From Centropus unirufus (lineage: Eukaryota > Chordata > Aves > Cuculiformes > Centropidae): a stretch of 64,000 bases of DNA. Positions 14,001 through 26,000 of the stretch are shown one piece after another. The translations under genes were made by a program, and so were the position numbers. The first letter of the stretch is position 1. Each line of letters begins with the position of its first letter. The stretch is taken from NCBI GenBank assembly GCA_013397695.1, contig VYZI01000146.1:1074209-1138208 (forward strand), written 5' to 3'. The notes beneath the pieces are model-generated. The model saw nothing but the letters and a program-made list of their open reading frames with translations. It was not told where the DNA came from and did not search any database.

Positions 14001-17000
14001 GTAACCACACGTCCTCTCACCTCTCTCTGCACATGCTGCCATTGTGCCTAACTGCCTCAGTTTTCCCAACCCCATTATATGTATTCCATGTGGCTTAAAA
14101 CCCCATATCCACATTGCCAACACTACTGATCACCTTGTGATGTGATTTTATTGTAGGGAAACTCCAGCCCCAAGGAGGGCAAAGTGGGAGGCTGGCATGA
14201 ACCTGAGGCATGCCTCCAAAGGCAGTGAGTGCAAATGGTAGTAGCCATGCAATCTGGTGAACTTTAGCACTCTCTCAGTCACTAATGTCAAAGAGAAGGT
14301 AGAGGGAGCCATTGAGAGGCACTCATTTTTTAATATCTAGAAGTATAAAAGGGATTGAAATACAAAAGAAGGTCAGGAAATATAAACACTCTTTAACAGC
14401 ATTAGGATTATGCAAATGTGAAGTACCATGAGAATTCATCTGCAGTTCTGATGTGAAGAGTCTTGGCTCATTCAACCTTCGCTGCTGTTGTAGAGAAATT
14501 ACCCTTTTAGTAGATTCATGAACAGGGAGTGTCTTGGGATTCAAATATCATGTTGCTTGTGGTCCCTAGAGTGGGGCCAGCAGGTCAGGATTCCCTCTCC
14601 CAGGTGACTTCTCTCTTGGGTTGTTAAAGATAGAGCAAGCACTAATATCTTTCTATGTCAGCTATCTTACTGCATTTATTGCACTGGGTACAATGAAATG
14701 TCCATCCTTGAAAGATAACAGTAGGGCCTGTAACTGGAATGAGTGCCTGATTTCAGCCTCAGTTGAGACCACCAAGTGCTGGACAAAGGCTAACCTCCCA
14801 TCTTGTCTCTAATGGCTCCCATTGAGAAATTTTAGGAGGCTCCTTATTTGACATATTTGCTTTCTAGAATTGTCTGACTCTCCAATGACTATTTAGGGAG
14901 TGAAGGTGCACAGCAAAAGAAAAGGCAACAGTTTAAGTCTATTTCTTAGGGACTATGGATACCAAAACATAAGCAGGGAAGAGCTGCCCTTTGTTTCTAC
15001 TCCTGGCTCAGGTTGTGCTGTTGGCATTAACATTAGTTGCCCTGGGGTGAGAAGGAAGAGAGAAGGAGGAGGGATTCAAGCTTAGTTTCCTGGCTGACTG
15101 TCAAGTTATGTAGACTTATAGTCATTATTTCTTAGCAGTATTTGGATATATGGGATGCTGACTTCTGTGTTTTGTGATCTTGGGTCCCAGTCTGAATAGC
15201 ATTAGTCCCTCTGAAGTTAAAAGATCAAGTGTCAAGAGCACTGGGTCCGAAGGAAGTGCCTCACTCAACTGCTCCATACTCACTGTGGACTTCAAATGTT
15301 TTAAAACCACCTGGACCGAGGTGGTGCAGCAGAACCGGGAGAAATGGAAAGCTCAAGCCACCAAAGGTAACAGCCAGGCTTCTTAGCAAAAGAGTAACAG
15401 ATTTTTGGCCTCTTCTTCTTAAACCTCTTCTCTAATCAAATTGTTCTCCAAGTAAGCAGTGTTAGTTTGCAAGAATCCACTTTTCAAGATCAACAACCTG
15501 CAAAGATAGGAATATTATGACTCATCTGTGACTTATACTCTTCATACATGGGGTAAGTGTATGTAATAAAGAGGACATAGACAATGGAAGGAAAAAATAT
15601 TCTAAGGAAGGTCCCCTAAAGTCATAAGCTAGATTCAGGAAAGGTGCAAAAAATAGCTGGAACAGCATTATTAGAGATAAGTTATCAAGTGTTCACTGTC
15701 AAGACTGAAAGAGGTAGGGATGATAGCTCAGAGCAGAAGGGCAGGATATTCTGGGTTCACAGTGGGTTTCATATTTATAGTGGTAACTTATTTAGATAAT
15801 GAATTGGAAACTATGCTGCAAGTGCTCATGATTTCGTCAGTCTGGGAGGGACTGCAAATAATTCAGAAGAATATGAGGGCTATGTTGATTGTAAGTTCAA
15901 TATTGTCAAGCTATTGAAACAACAAAAAAAAAAAACAAACAAAAAAAATAAACACAAAAACCAAAACAGACCTTCTTTTAAGAGTGCTCTGGCATTTCCC
16001 CCATCTTTCCAGCATTAACAAGGCCCTTTCAGTAGCGCTTTGTCCAGTTCTGGCCACTGCAGTTCAAGACATATATGGACCAGCTTCAGGCAGCACAGAG
16101 TACGGCAATGCAAATTCTGATAACTGTTGTTTACAGGTGAGAAAGTTTATAGCTGAATGCAGTTTTCGGAAGACTACTGCAGCTGCAAAATAAGGAAACT
16201 AATTTTTTTTCTGTTCTAATATCCTGTGCTGTTAAAAAGAGACAAAAAAGGCCTTCATGGGCTGGATGGTTGCCCAATGTCTCTTTGATCCTGGAGGTAA
16301 TTTAGATCAGCTTTTGAACCAAAAAGGAAGAAATGTATCACTGATTAATTTTTTTAATGAATCTGTTTGAGAAACAATTGCTTCTTTGAGCTGAATGCTT
16401 GTTACTCAAAGCCTTATTTAATGGAATTGTATTTCATGTAAGTGGAAGGAGTTCAATTTTAATGTATTATGTGGCCTTGAATTAAGGGCTGATGGAAGAT
16501 TTGGCTTAGTTTTCCTATTTGCCAGAGCAAATTGTCCCTCTCCAACTGAAAGGTCTGCCTAAAGGTGCGAGAAAGCATGTATTATTATTCAAATTAAATT
16601 TTCTTTTGTGATTAAAACTTGCCATTCAGAAAAAGCCATCCTAGGCATTCCATGAAAAGGAAAATAAGAGCATTATTCAAATTCTGCTTGTTTGCCAGAG
16701 GCATTTCTTAGCTTTTTATTTTTTTTTAATTGGTATTTGGTATTTCATGGTTCAAACAAATTAAAGATAACAAATTTCACGGACCAAACAAATTAAAGCT
16801 AACCAAACAAATAAAGTACTTAACACAGAATCACAGAGTTACTAGGTTGGAAAAGACCTCTGAGACCACAGAATACAACTGTTCTTGTCCACCACTAAAC
16901 CATATCCCTAAGCACATCGTCTTTTAAATACACCCAGGGATCGTGATTCCTCCAGATCCCTGGGCAGCCTGTTCCCTCAACTGATGGCCCTTTCAGTGAA

Positions 17001-20000
17001 AAACTTCAGTGAAAAACTTCTATCTAATGTCCAACCTGAACCTCCCCTGGCACAACTTGAGGCCATTCCCCTTGTCCTATCACCTGTCACTTGGGAGAAG
17101 AGACCAGCACCCACCTCTCCACAACCTCCTTTCAGGCAGTTGTAGGCAGGGATAAGGTCTCCCCTCAGCCTCCTCTTCTCCAGGCTGAACAACTCCAGCT
17201 CCCTCAGCCACTCCTCCTCAGACTTGTTCTCCAGCCCCTTCATCAGCTTCATTGCCCTTCTCTGGACACGCTCCAGGACCTCAGTGTCCTTCTTGTAGCG
17301 AGGGGTCCAGAAGTGAAAACAGTATTCAAGGTGCGGTCTCACACCACCAGTGTCTCACGTTATAGGAGTGAATGGAGCCAATACAGTTATATCGGTTTTA
17401 AGGTTTTTATTTCAACACACACAATACATATTTGCTTGTCTTCTAAAGATCTACTAGATAAAATCCTATATGAAAGAGAGAACTGTGGTGAAATAAATGA
17501 AATATATCTTACATTTCACTTAAAAAAATGTATAGAGTAGATCATAACAGATTCTGGCTATTTTAACTTTTAAATGTGTGTTATATGCACTTGGAAGTGA
17601 CTGCTTTGCATAAAGACTCTTTTATGATTGTGCACATGCAAATGTCAAGTTATGATTCAAGTGGGTGTACACACATGGCTTAACTAATGCTGCTACTGAT
17701 AATATGTATTGATGAAGTATTTTATATTCATTCTTTACAGTGTATCCTGATGCTAAGTGTTTAGTTATTAATACTTTAACTGAAGAGGAAAATGTTGTTG
17801 TTTATTTTAATTGCCTCATGAAAAGATCTTTCCAGCAGCTCCTGAGGGTTGACTATGGAAGAGTTAGTGTATTGGTTGAAAGAAGAGTGATCTTTAGTGT
17901 ACATTATTAAACATGGTAGGCCTTGAGTGGTTAATTTTATCTTTAGCCTTCTGACAACCTTTTTCATGAATAGTTGATGTACTTTACGGTTTTGCCAAAC
18001 TTCAGCACCAATAAGTTGGATCAGGGCCCTGACTTATGGATCAAGGATACAGAAAGCAATCCCAGCTTCTGTTCATCTAAATTCATTGACTTTCACATAA
18101 TTTCTGTGTTTCTGGGTGCATTTAGCTGTATATGTATACATATTTTTTTATCTTGAAAGATTTATGCAAATTTATGATTCAGCATACCTTCATATGGACT
18201 GGGGACTAAGGAACTGTTCTTGAACTCCAGAGCCCTTGCATTAAAACCTTTGCTCAGATGCTGTCTTGCTCCTGACTTGCAGCAATTCTCTGTGTGTCCC
18301 TCCATCTGCCTTGCCTGTCTTAGCCATATGCAGCCAGGCCTGCTGCACAGCAGGAGTTTAAGTTGCTGACCCCTGTCAAGCTGGTGTCTTGCAATGCATC
18401 AAGATGCCCTTCCAATAAAAATAAAAATAAAAAAAAATATTAAGAGAAGACAGATAATGCATTTAACACTTGATTGACAGCAAATAGCAACTAGGGATCA
18501 GAAGGGAAGGAAACCCATCTATTACTGTAATATTACTATTACTATTATTATTAAATGATTCATAGAACACTGTATAAGGGCAATGTCCCTAGAAGAATCA
18601 GTGAGCTGTTTTTATCCCGAGTGTGGTATTTATAGAAAATTTCTTGTCCTGTGTGGGCAAAGTAAGTGGGTTTATTACTGATTTCTTTTTGCTTAAAGGA
18701 TCATTATTAAATAGCTGCAAATTAAAAAAAAACCAAAAAAAACAAAAAAACCCAACAGAATAAACAAATGCCTTACTGTACAAAGCATCATTTAGACAAA
18801 CTATCTTCTGACACTAATTTTGACAAAGTGGCACTTGTCCAATGGGTCTGTAGTAAGGTACCATTTACTGAGCTGATCTTTCTCCCATGGTCAGATGCAA
18901 AATGCAGCATTTTTTTTTTCAGATCCCCAAATGAAAGGCCTCCTTCTGCATACAATGAGACTCCACAGAAAATATCAATATGCAAAGCTGAGCTATGTAT
19001 GGAAGCTACCATAGGATTTAGGAAGGATTGATAAAGAGAGGAAGGCTCATATCTAATTTAATTATATTTTCATGTGAGCAATAATTTATTAATTTATAAA
19101 TTAATTAATTTTAGTTAGCTGCTGGCAAGGAAATGCAGATTGGAATTTCTTCTAAAGATTACTTTGCCCCTTTCTCTCTTATATCTCGTCAGTACAGTTC
19201 TCTCAAAATAGGTTCTGATTCACTCATAAAAAGTATTTAACAAAACACCTAAAATTCTTTTGTATTTTTCACTCACTGGGCAAGACCTTGCTCCTGTAGT
19301 GAACAACACATCTCCCCTGTAAGGGTCAAGAGTGCATCCATAGGACCAAGGTAGAATTCATTCAGTGTAGAATCTGTCTGCTCCTTGGCTTACAGAGTCT
19401 TTCAGAAACAAGGAGATACACTTATTTGTGATTCCTTTCACAATTAAATGAGGTTCCTATCACAATTAAAGAGCAATTGGTTATCCATGACACAGCGGTT
19501 GGTTGGACAGGCTATTGCAGATCCAGAAATCCTGAATGCAGACATAGGGAAGTAATTTCTGAATGCTCACACTCAGTAAGGATATAGATGTCCCCTGAAG
19601 CTTTCAGGTTCCAAACTGAGTGTGTGCTGAGCTACTCAGATGCTTTGGCAGAATAATTCTCTATTGATCATGGAAACTGAAAAGAAAATTATGCAGTTTC
19701 TGCCCAGAGGCTGTGTGTACCCAGCCAGGTTCATCAGCTCAAGGACTGTGCTGAGGGACTGTGATTGTATCCTGCTTTCCAGGGGGCTTTGCTGTACCTG
19801 ACCTGGGCTAGAAATATAATGGTCTCAATACCTGGAGACAAAGTCTTTAGCGACCTCTGTTAAAAGTAAGTGTTGTATCAGGACCCACAGTTTGGGAAAG
19901 GATAAAAACAGGAGTGGTATTATGAATGGGTGAAAAAGGTTTCTCTGCGACTTTATTATTTTTTTCTGAATGACAATATTTTGAGATGCTGCTGTTGCTC

Positions 20001-23000
20001 AACAATCACTTTTGAATTTATACTTTCACATATTTGCGATTGACTGTAAGACTGTTCGGACAGAAGTGCAAGCACTGACAGCAAAATTTTAGTCTGCTAA
20101 GAGAGCAAAGAGTCATAAAGAAAGAATAACAGTAAGTGGAAGGAAAGAAATTAGGAAACTGGCAGTGGAAGCAACCTGGAACAAGAAGAGAATAAAAAGT
20201 AGATATCAAAGAACCAGGACTTTTTATGGGCTTAGAGTTACATGGTATGGTATGAGATAAAAAGAATGTCATTTAACAGATTGTTGTATGTCAAAAATGA
20301 AAATAACCTTGGCACCCCTAGAGTCTTTAATACATAATATCTCTTTTTAACTTGCCTTTTAAGAATTTTGAGGAACCACATTTTCAAAGGTGAACTTTAT
20401 ATTAGAAAAAAGAAGGCATACACAAAATATGCATTTAGAAAAACACGGTTTGGGTTTTTTTCAGAATACTTTCTTAAATGTTCTGCACTCATTTTCCCTT
20501 GTCAAGCCAATTCCTATATTTATCTAAGTAAAAGCTGTTTACATGTAAAAAGCTGAAGGATATTTAGATGCCTGAGTGTATCTTTCTCATCAAATTGACT
20601 GATAATCTTAATTTCTTGCTTTGTTTTGCTTCTGTCTTTGCTGAGGATGCAGAAGAAAAAGCTAAGAAAGAAGCAGAGGAAAATGCTCAGCAGGGAACAG
20701 ATGAAATGAAAACGGATGAAAAGGATGAGAAGAAGCCAGCTGAAGATGCCACAGCAGCAAAGACAGAAAACAGCAACGAACCAAATCCTGGGGAAAACAA
20801 AAGCACAGATTCCAATAAGAATCATGTAAATGGGACTCGGCAAACTGGGGTGAACAAACAGGAAGCCACTCAAGGCAAAAACACACCTAGGACAGATAAG
20901 GGAACAGACTCTCATCATGCAGTGGGAGAAGAGAAACAGAACATCCAGAATGGTGAGTTCTCTCCTTCCACGGAAATGTGTATCTAAGCCTAAACCCAAT
21001 ATCTCACCTCAGTGACAGGGGCACCTGGTGTCCTGAAAAAGGATGTCCTGGGCCCAGAGCCTCTTCTTGTACACTGACATATTCAGCTGCATATGGGAAC
21101 TGACATCTGTGTATTAACTCCCAAGCAGTGTTCTTCCATAAAAGATGGGCTTCATCATACCTTCTTGGGCACTTTTGGAGGCAAGGACAGAATGACTTTT
21201 CCCATGGAAATTACGCAGCCTGTTACAATGCACACTTAAAAGCTGAAGCAGATATACATGGTTTAATGATCAGATTCATTGCTTGGGTAACTGACAGAGG
21301 AGAAGAAAACTTGGCTTATAAACTCTTTTTAAGGAAAATTAACGGTAATTTTGAACCAAGTATCGGATATAAATATTTTTTGGAATAGAGGATTTTTTGC
21401 CCTTTCTGTTTTTATGAGTTATTTGTGCTTCCTTTGCTTGTTCGTTTGTTTTTTTTTAATTAGGGCTATGCACCTTCTTTTTTTTTGAGTTTTTTTTCTG
21501 TCAGAAATTTTATTCCAGAGTTTTAACTTTCTATAGAACTAAGTTAAAATAAAAACAAAATTTTTCACCCAAGAAAAAGGTAGGAAACTGAGAATGGCAT
21601 TAAATGTTAAAAATATTATTAGACCATTGAGAACAGAGCAGTTGTCTTGGCCATTTCACTGTCTTCCTCCCCAGTTCCTACTCCCTGATGTTATAAAAAT
21701 GTCAGTACTGCCACATGTGACTTATCACAAACTTGACTAGTATCAGCTGGTCCAAATCCAGGAAAAATCTCAAACTCAGAAGCATCCACTTAGAAGAAAG
21801 TTTGAGTGAGCATGCAGGCTTTCAATGTCCCAGTCTAAAGTAGCAACTTCACATCGCAACAGAAGTGGAAATTATCTTTAAAATGTTCCTGATATGATTC
21901 TCATGTATTTGACTTGGCTGCTCCATTACTTATGTGATTTTTACTCAAGGGGTGACTAGGAATGGGACTCCAAAGGAGGCAAAAAGTTTGGGGACACATG
22001 AAATCCTAGTTAGACTGCAACAGACCTTTCTTCTGAAGTCCTTTATTTTATATGCTTCTAATAGCACAGGGGTTAAGTGTAGTAATTTTGTCTAGTAATT
22101 TTGACAGTATCTATTTCTGCAGTGTCTTTTTCTGCAGGTGCCTAAAAATGCTTTGGAAGAAATTATAATTATTTTCTGAAAATTCGTTTCTTCCTCAGAA
22201 AGAAAATAATCTGCCCCTGAATTTATGGGAAAAGGCCTTTATTAGGTACAATCACTCCAGAATCTTTGGAGACTGATGAAATCTTAGGATTCATCTCCTT
22301 GGGTTCACCCCAGCTTGCTTTACACCTATATGTTAATATTGTCCCATAAAGTATTTGCCCTACTATTTCTCTGCCTGTGTAATCCCTTTCAGAAGGATCA
22401 TTGCAATCATTGTTCTGCTCTGATGCTGGCAGTATGGTAGGGTGGATATTACAGTACCCAAAAGTCCCCTATTCTTAACAAGTTATATTCAATGAAAGTC
22501 CAGAAATTGCATTCCCACAGGAGTTTGAAGTCTCTCAGTCACTTGCTGCCCATGCTCTTTCCCAAGCAGATCAAACTGTGAAATAACATATGTGTGGATG
22601 TTCATCATATTTTTCTGCCTGTACTTAGAGTTAAAAAACTTTTTTATGCAATGGTCAAATAAAGCATTATCAGCTCATCTTTATCATCAGCCATATGATG
22701 GCAGGGAAAATGTGAGAAGACTTTCATGTTTTGCTGGATATGTTTTCATTTCCTGAAGATAAGGTCCTTCTTTTAGAGGCCACCTTCATCAAGCAGACAT
22801 CTCAACCCTGCTTGCAACTGCTCATACCTGTCTGTTCAAAGACCTCAAGTCAGTGATAGTGTGATCAGCTAAGGAGGTTGTTGCTTGTCCTGTATCTTGC
22901 TTTCATTTTTCTCTCACCCACATGGCGAGCTTAGGAAGAGAAGTGAAAATTCTGACTGAGAATTGAACAAGACTTGTTTTTTCCATCTTGTTACTATTTT

Positions 23001-26000
23001 AAGATTTATAAAACATTCCTCTTTCATACGATGATAAAACTTAATTAGAGAAGGAGATCAACACTCTGTCATCCAAGAATAGCAAATATTCTAGTCATTA
23101 GGGCACCATGTGGAAGAGGGAGGCTTTGCTTCTCTGCAATTTCTCTTCTTCTGAGCTGTTCCAAGAATAATTATCCTCTGGCCATGACTATTTTGAAGGC
23201 AGATCAGATCCTCTTTAACCCATAATACGTATAATCTTGATCCAGAGGCTGTGAAGTTGTTATAGTAACAAAAATAGTAATACAAATGGAATAAGCATTA
23301 CTTTAATACAGCCCTGTAACATACTCCACATTTACAAAATCCTGAGGTGAGACACAGCGTTTTGTGTTGAAGTGTGGGTCACAGATTCACCGCTGCTCCT
23401 TCAGGGGGAAAGGACAAGCTGCCAGCTCCCATCTGGGCCAGCTGCTGTTACTTCTCTGGACATCTGAAGGAAGGACATGTCCTTTGATACTGTTTGGACA
23501 CTGCAGCTGGAAGAGCCCTGTTCTGCTATAGCTCTCCCTATAAGTTATTTTTCATTTGATCTTGCGTTTGGCATTCTCATTCAATGAAGAGATGGTCTGG
23601 GAAGGTCTGGTGTGCTCTGCTGTATGACTGATAAAGGACAGAAAGGGAGAATGACTCTACTCAGCCTTCCTGGCTTCATAAAATACACTCCAGCTCAAAT
23701 TGCCATTTTCATTCTGCATCAATCCTTGCTCTGCCAAGGGCCTTTCTTTCCTGGTTTGCTATAGAGACTCTCAAGGCAGTGATCAATGCTAAGATGATTC
23801 TTTGTTCTATGATAACATCATCAAAGGACCAACCCACATAAATCTGTGGATAAAGGAAACTGGTAAGAGAAAGTAAGATGGAATTATATAGGACTGTTTG
23901 CGATGTCTGAGGTGGCTCTTTAATGCAAAGATTTATGATGCAGTCTTGCAGGGTCTTAGTCCATTAACAACACAAAAGTTTCAGAGTCCTGATTCTGAAA
24001 TTAAGGTTGTGCTCAGGTTTTTAATGGGCTACATAAAACCAGAGGGAGTATGAGTTTGCGTGGGCACTTAAAAAGGTGTTAACAATTAGGATAAATTTAG
24101 AAGTAGGTTGTAAAGCTTAATTTTCTGTAGGAGTAGGATGAATTTTGTCTGGTGCTTTATTCTGTGATAATGTGTTAATCCAGATCCTTCTGAATTCAGA
24201 CATTTTCTCCTAAGGAACATCTTTGGATGTTACAATTTGATTAAGTCACAGGCATAAATAAACTGCCGTCTGTGTTAAAATGCATATAGTGTTACTTATT
24301 GCTTCTTTCTAGGTGAATTAAAAGAAGATAATAAATTGGAAAAAAAAGATCAGTCTTGTGGTGGGGATGAATCAAAGAAAATAGATGGTAAGTATGACAT
24401 TTACTTACATTTGTTACCATTTTTGTGTGCAAACTATTGTTTCCTAAACATCCACATTTTATTCTAAAACCAGGAAATTGTATGGCAACCCGAATCAGAT
24501 TTGATAGAAAGAGTCACTAGAATTGAAAAAAGCCCCTGGGTTATTCCGAGGGAAAATCATCCCTTTCACATAATGCCTTGCACCACACAGTTGTTCTGTT
24601 GGTAAGCCTTATCCATCAATTTTTGTGCAGTGCCTGCTAGAAAAATCCTGGATTATTAGAGTTTCTTAATACAAAGTGTGGATTTCTGAGGTTCTATTCC
24701 TCTGACTTTCTTTGGGCCATATTCTGCCCTCTGTCTAGGAGAGGCTGCATGGGAGATGCGAAAAAGAAACAGAGCTACGAAAAAACCTGCACAAGGTGTC
24801 CCTGTTTTTCATGTTTGTACATTACACTGCGAAATACAAACACAAAGCTTTCTTGACTTAATTATCTAAGGGGGACTTTGCAGAGTGCTGTTCAACCACA
24901 GGTGTAGGAAGCAAGCAAGGGTGAGCAAAGCAGCCTAGAGGTGCTATTAAGGGTGCTATATAAAAAGAATGTTGCTGAAACATTGTTGAACCAAAGCAGT
25001 CCCAAGACATATAACAGCTTCTTGGGCATCTGGGAATAATTTCAAATAATTCTGAGCCTAGTGTAGAGGTCCACAGACATTTCAGCAACCTCAACAAAGT
25101 GCAAAAGCAATGGCAAGGTCTATGGCATATTTACTTTTATGCACCTACTCAGGTACATCCCACAGGGCTCTCAGATAACATCTGAACCTACATTGCTCCA
25201 AAAGCGATTGCTAAACTATTAGGTAGCAAAATAAGCAGTAAGAAATATTAGAGTTAACATTTGCTTTGCATAGGTTTCAGTGAAATACACTGAAGCACTG
25301 TTGTTCCAAAATGTAAATAATATGCTTCTTTGTTTTGATGGTCAAGAAAGGCAGTCTCATAGTAAGTACTGTAGTTTAGAATGGTACTGTGTTTTTGTAT
25401 TGCTTTCTTAAAGAAATTACTTAAAATTCCCATTGCTCTAGCAACGTGAAAAATAAGAAGAAAAAGTCATACCTCAACTAAAGATGTAGAAAAATTCATC
25501 TATTATATATAAATTCATTCTAATATGTGTATTCATTTCAGACACATAAATATGTACTTTTTAAAGAGGCCCTTGGCAACAGTTGTTTAGGAAAAGCCTT
25601 TTGTTTTATTAAGAGGCCACATTATGTGCACATTTGAGTTAAGGCTCCATCAGGAAAACAATCTCGAACAGGTACAAATGAAGCACAAATACTCAAATAA
25701 AATGAGACTCTCCAAATGCTCATGGAGATGTAAACTGCTGTATGTAACTATATACATAAGAATTAATGGGCAGAATGGCTACTTTCCCCACTGCAGTGGG
25801 GGATGGCTGAGGAGTAGCTCTGCTGGAAGGCAGCAGCCGTGGCAGGACCTGGCAGATGGTAGCAGAAAGACTGGGGCTTCTCTAGAAGGTCTCAGGAGTG
25901 TTATCCCAGCCAAGGGAGTGGACCCAGGAATCCTTGACTTTAAGGACCAGGTTACATTTGAAGGCCTACACTCCCAAGGTCTCAGAAAGATTAGGAACAC

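Larger units (their letters stand above)
15367..20652 (+). other. PDE1C: PDE1C intron with two CR1 copies
   Basis: A phase 1 intron of 5.29 kb. Listed separately are an ancient CR1 relic and a younger CR1 copy. It also holds an A-rich tract at 15918-15966, a TTA/CTA microsatellite at about 18525-18554, an A-rich tract at 18722-18758 and a palindromic AT-rich patch at about 19085-19115. No other gene was recognised. Confidence 0.88.

Noticed and set aside
17091..17540. 149-codon + strand frame
   Set aside because: It runs antisense to the CR1 ORF2 fragment and into unrelated sequence; no domain.
20520..20999. 159-codon open frame on the minus strand
   Set aside because: It is the antisense of PDE1C exon f; Lys/Glu-rich codons read backwards give a Phe/Leu/Ser/Cys-rich frame with few stops. 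The + strand frame has conserved motifs and splice sites.
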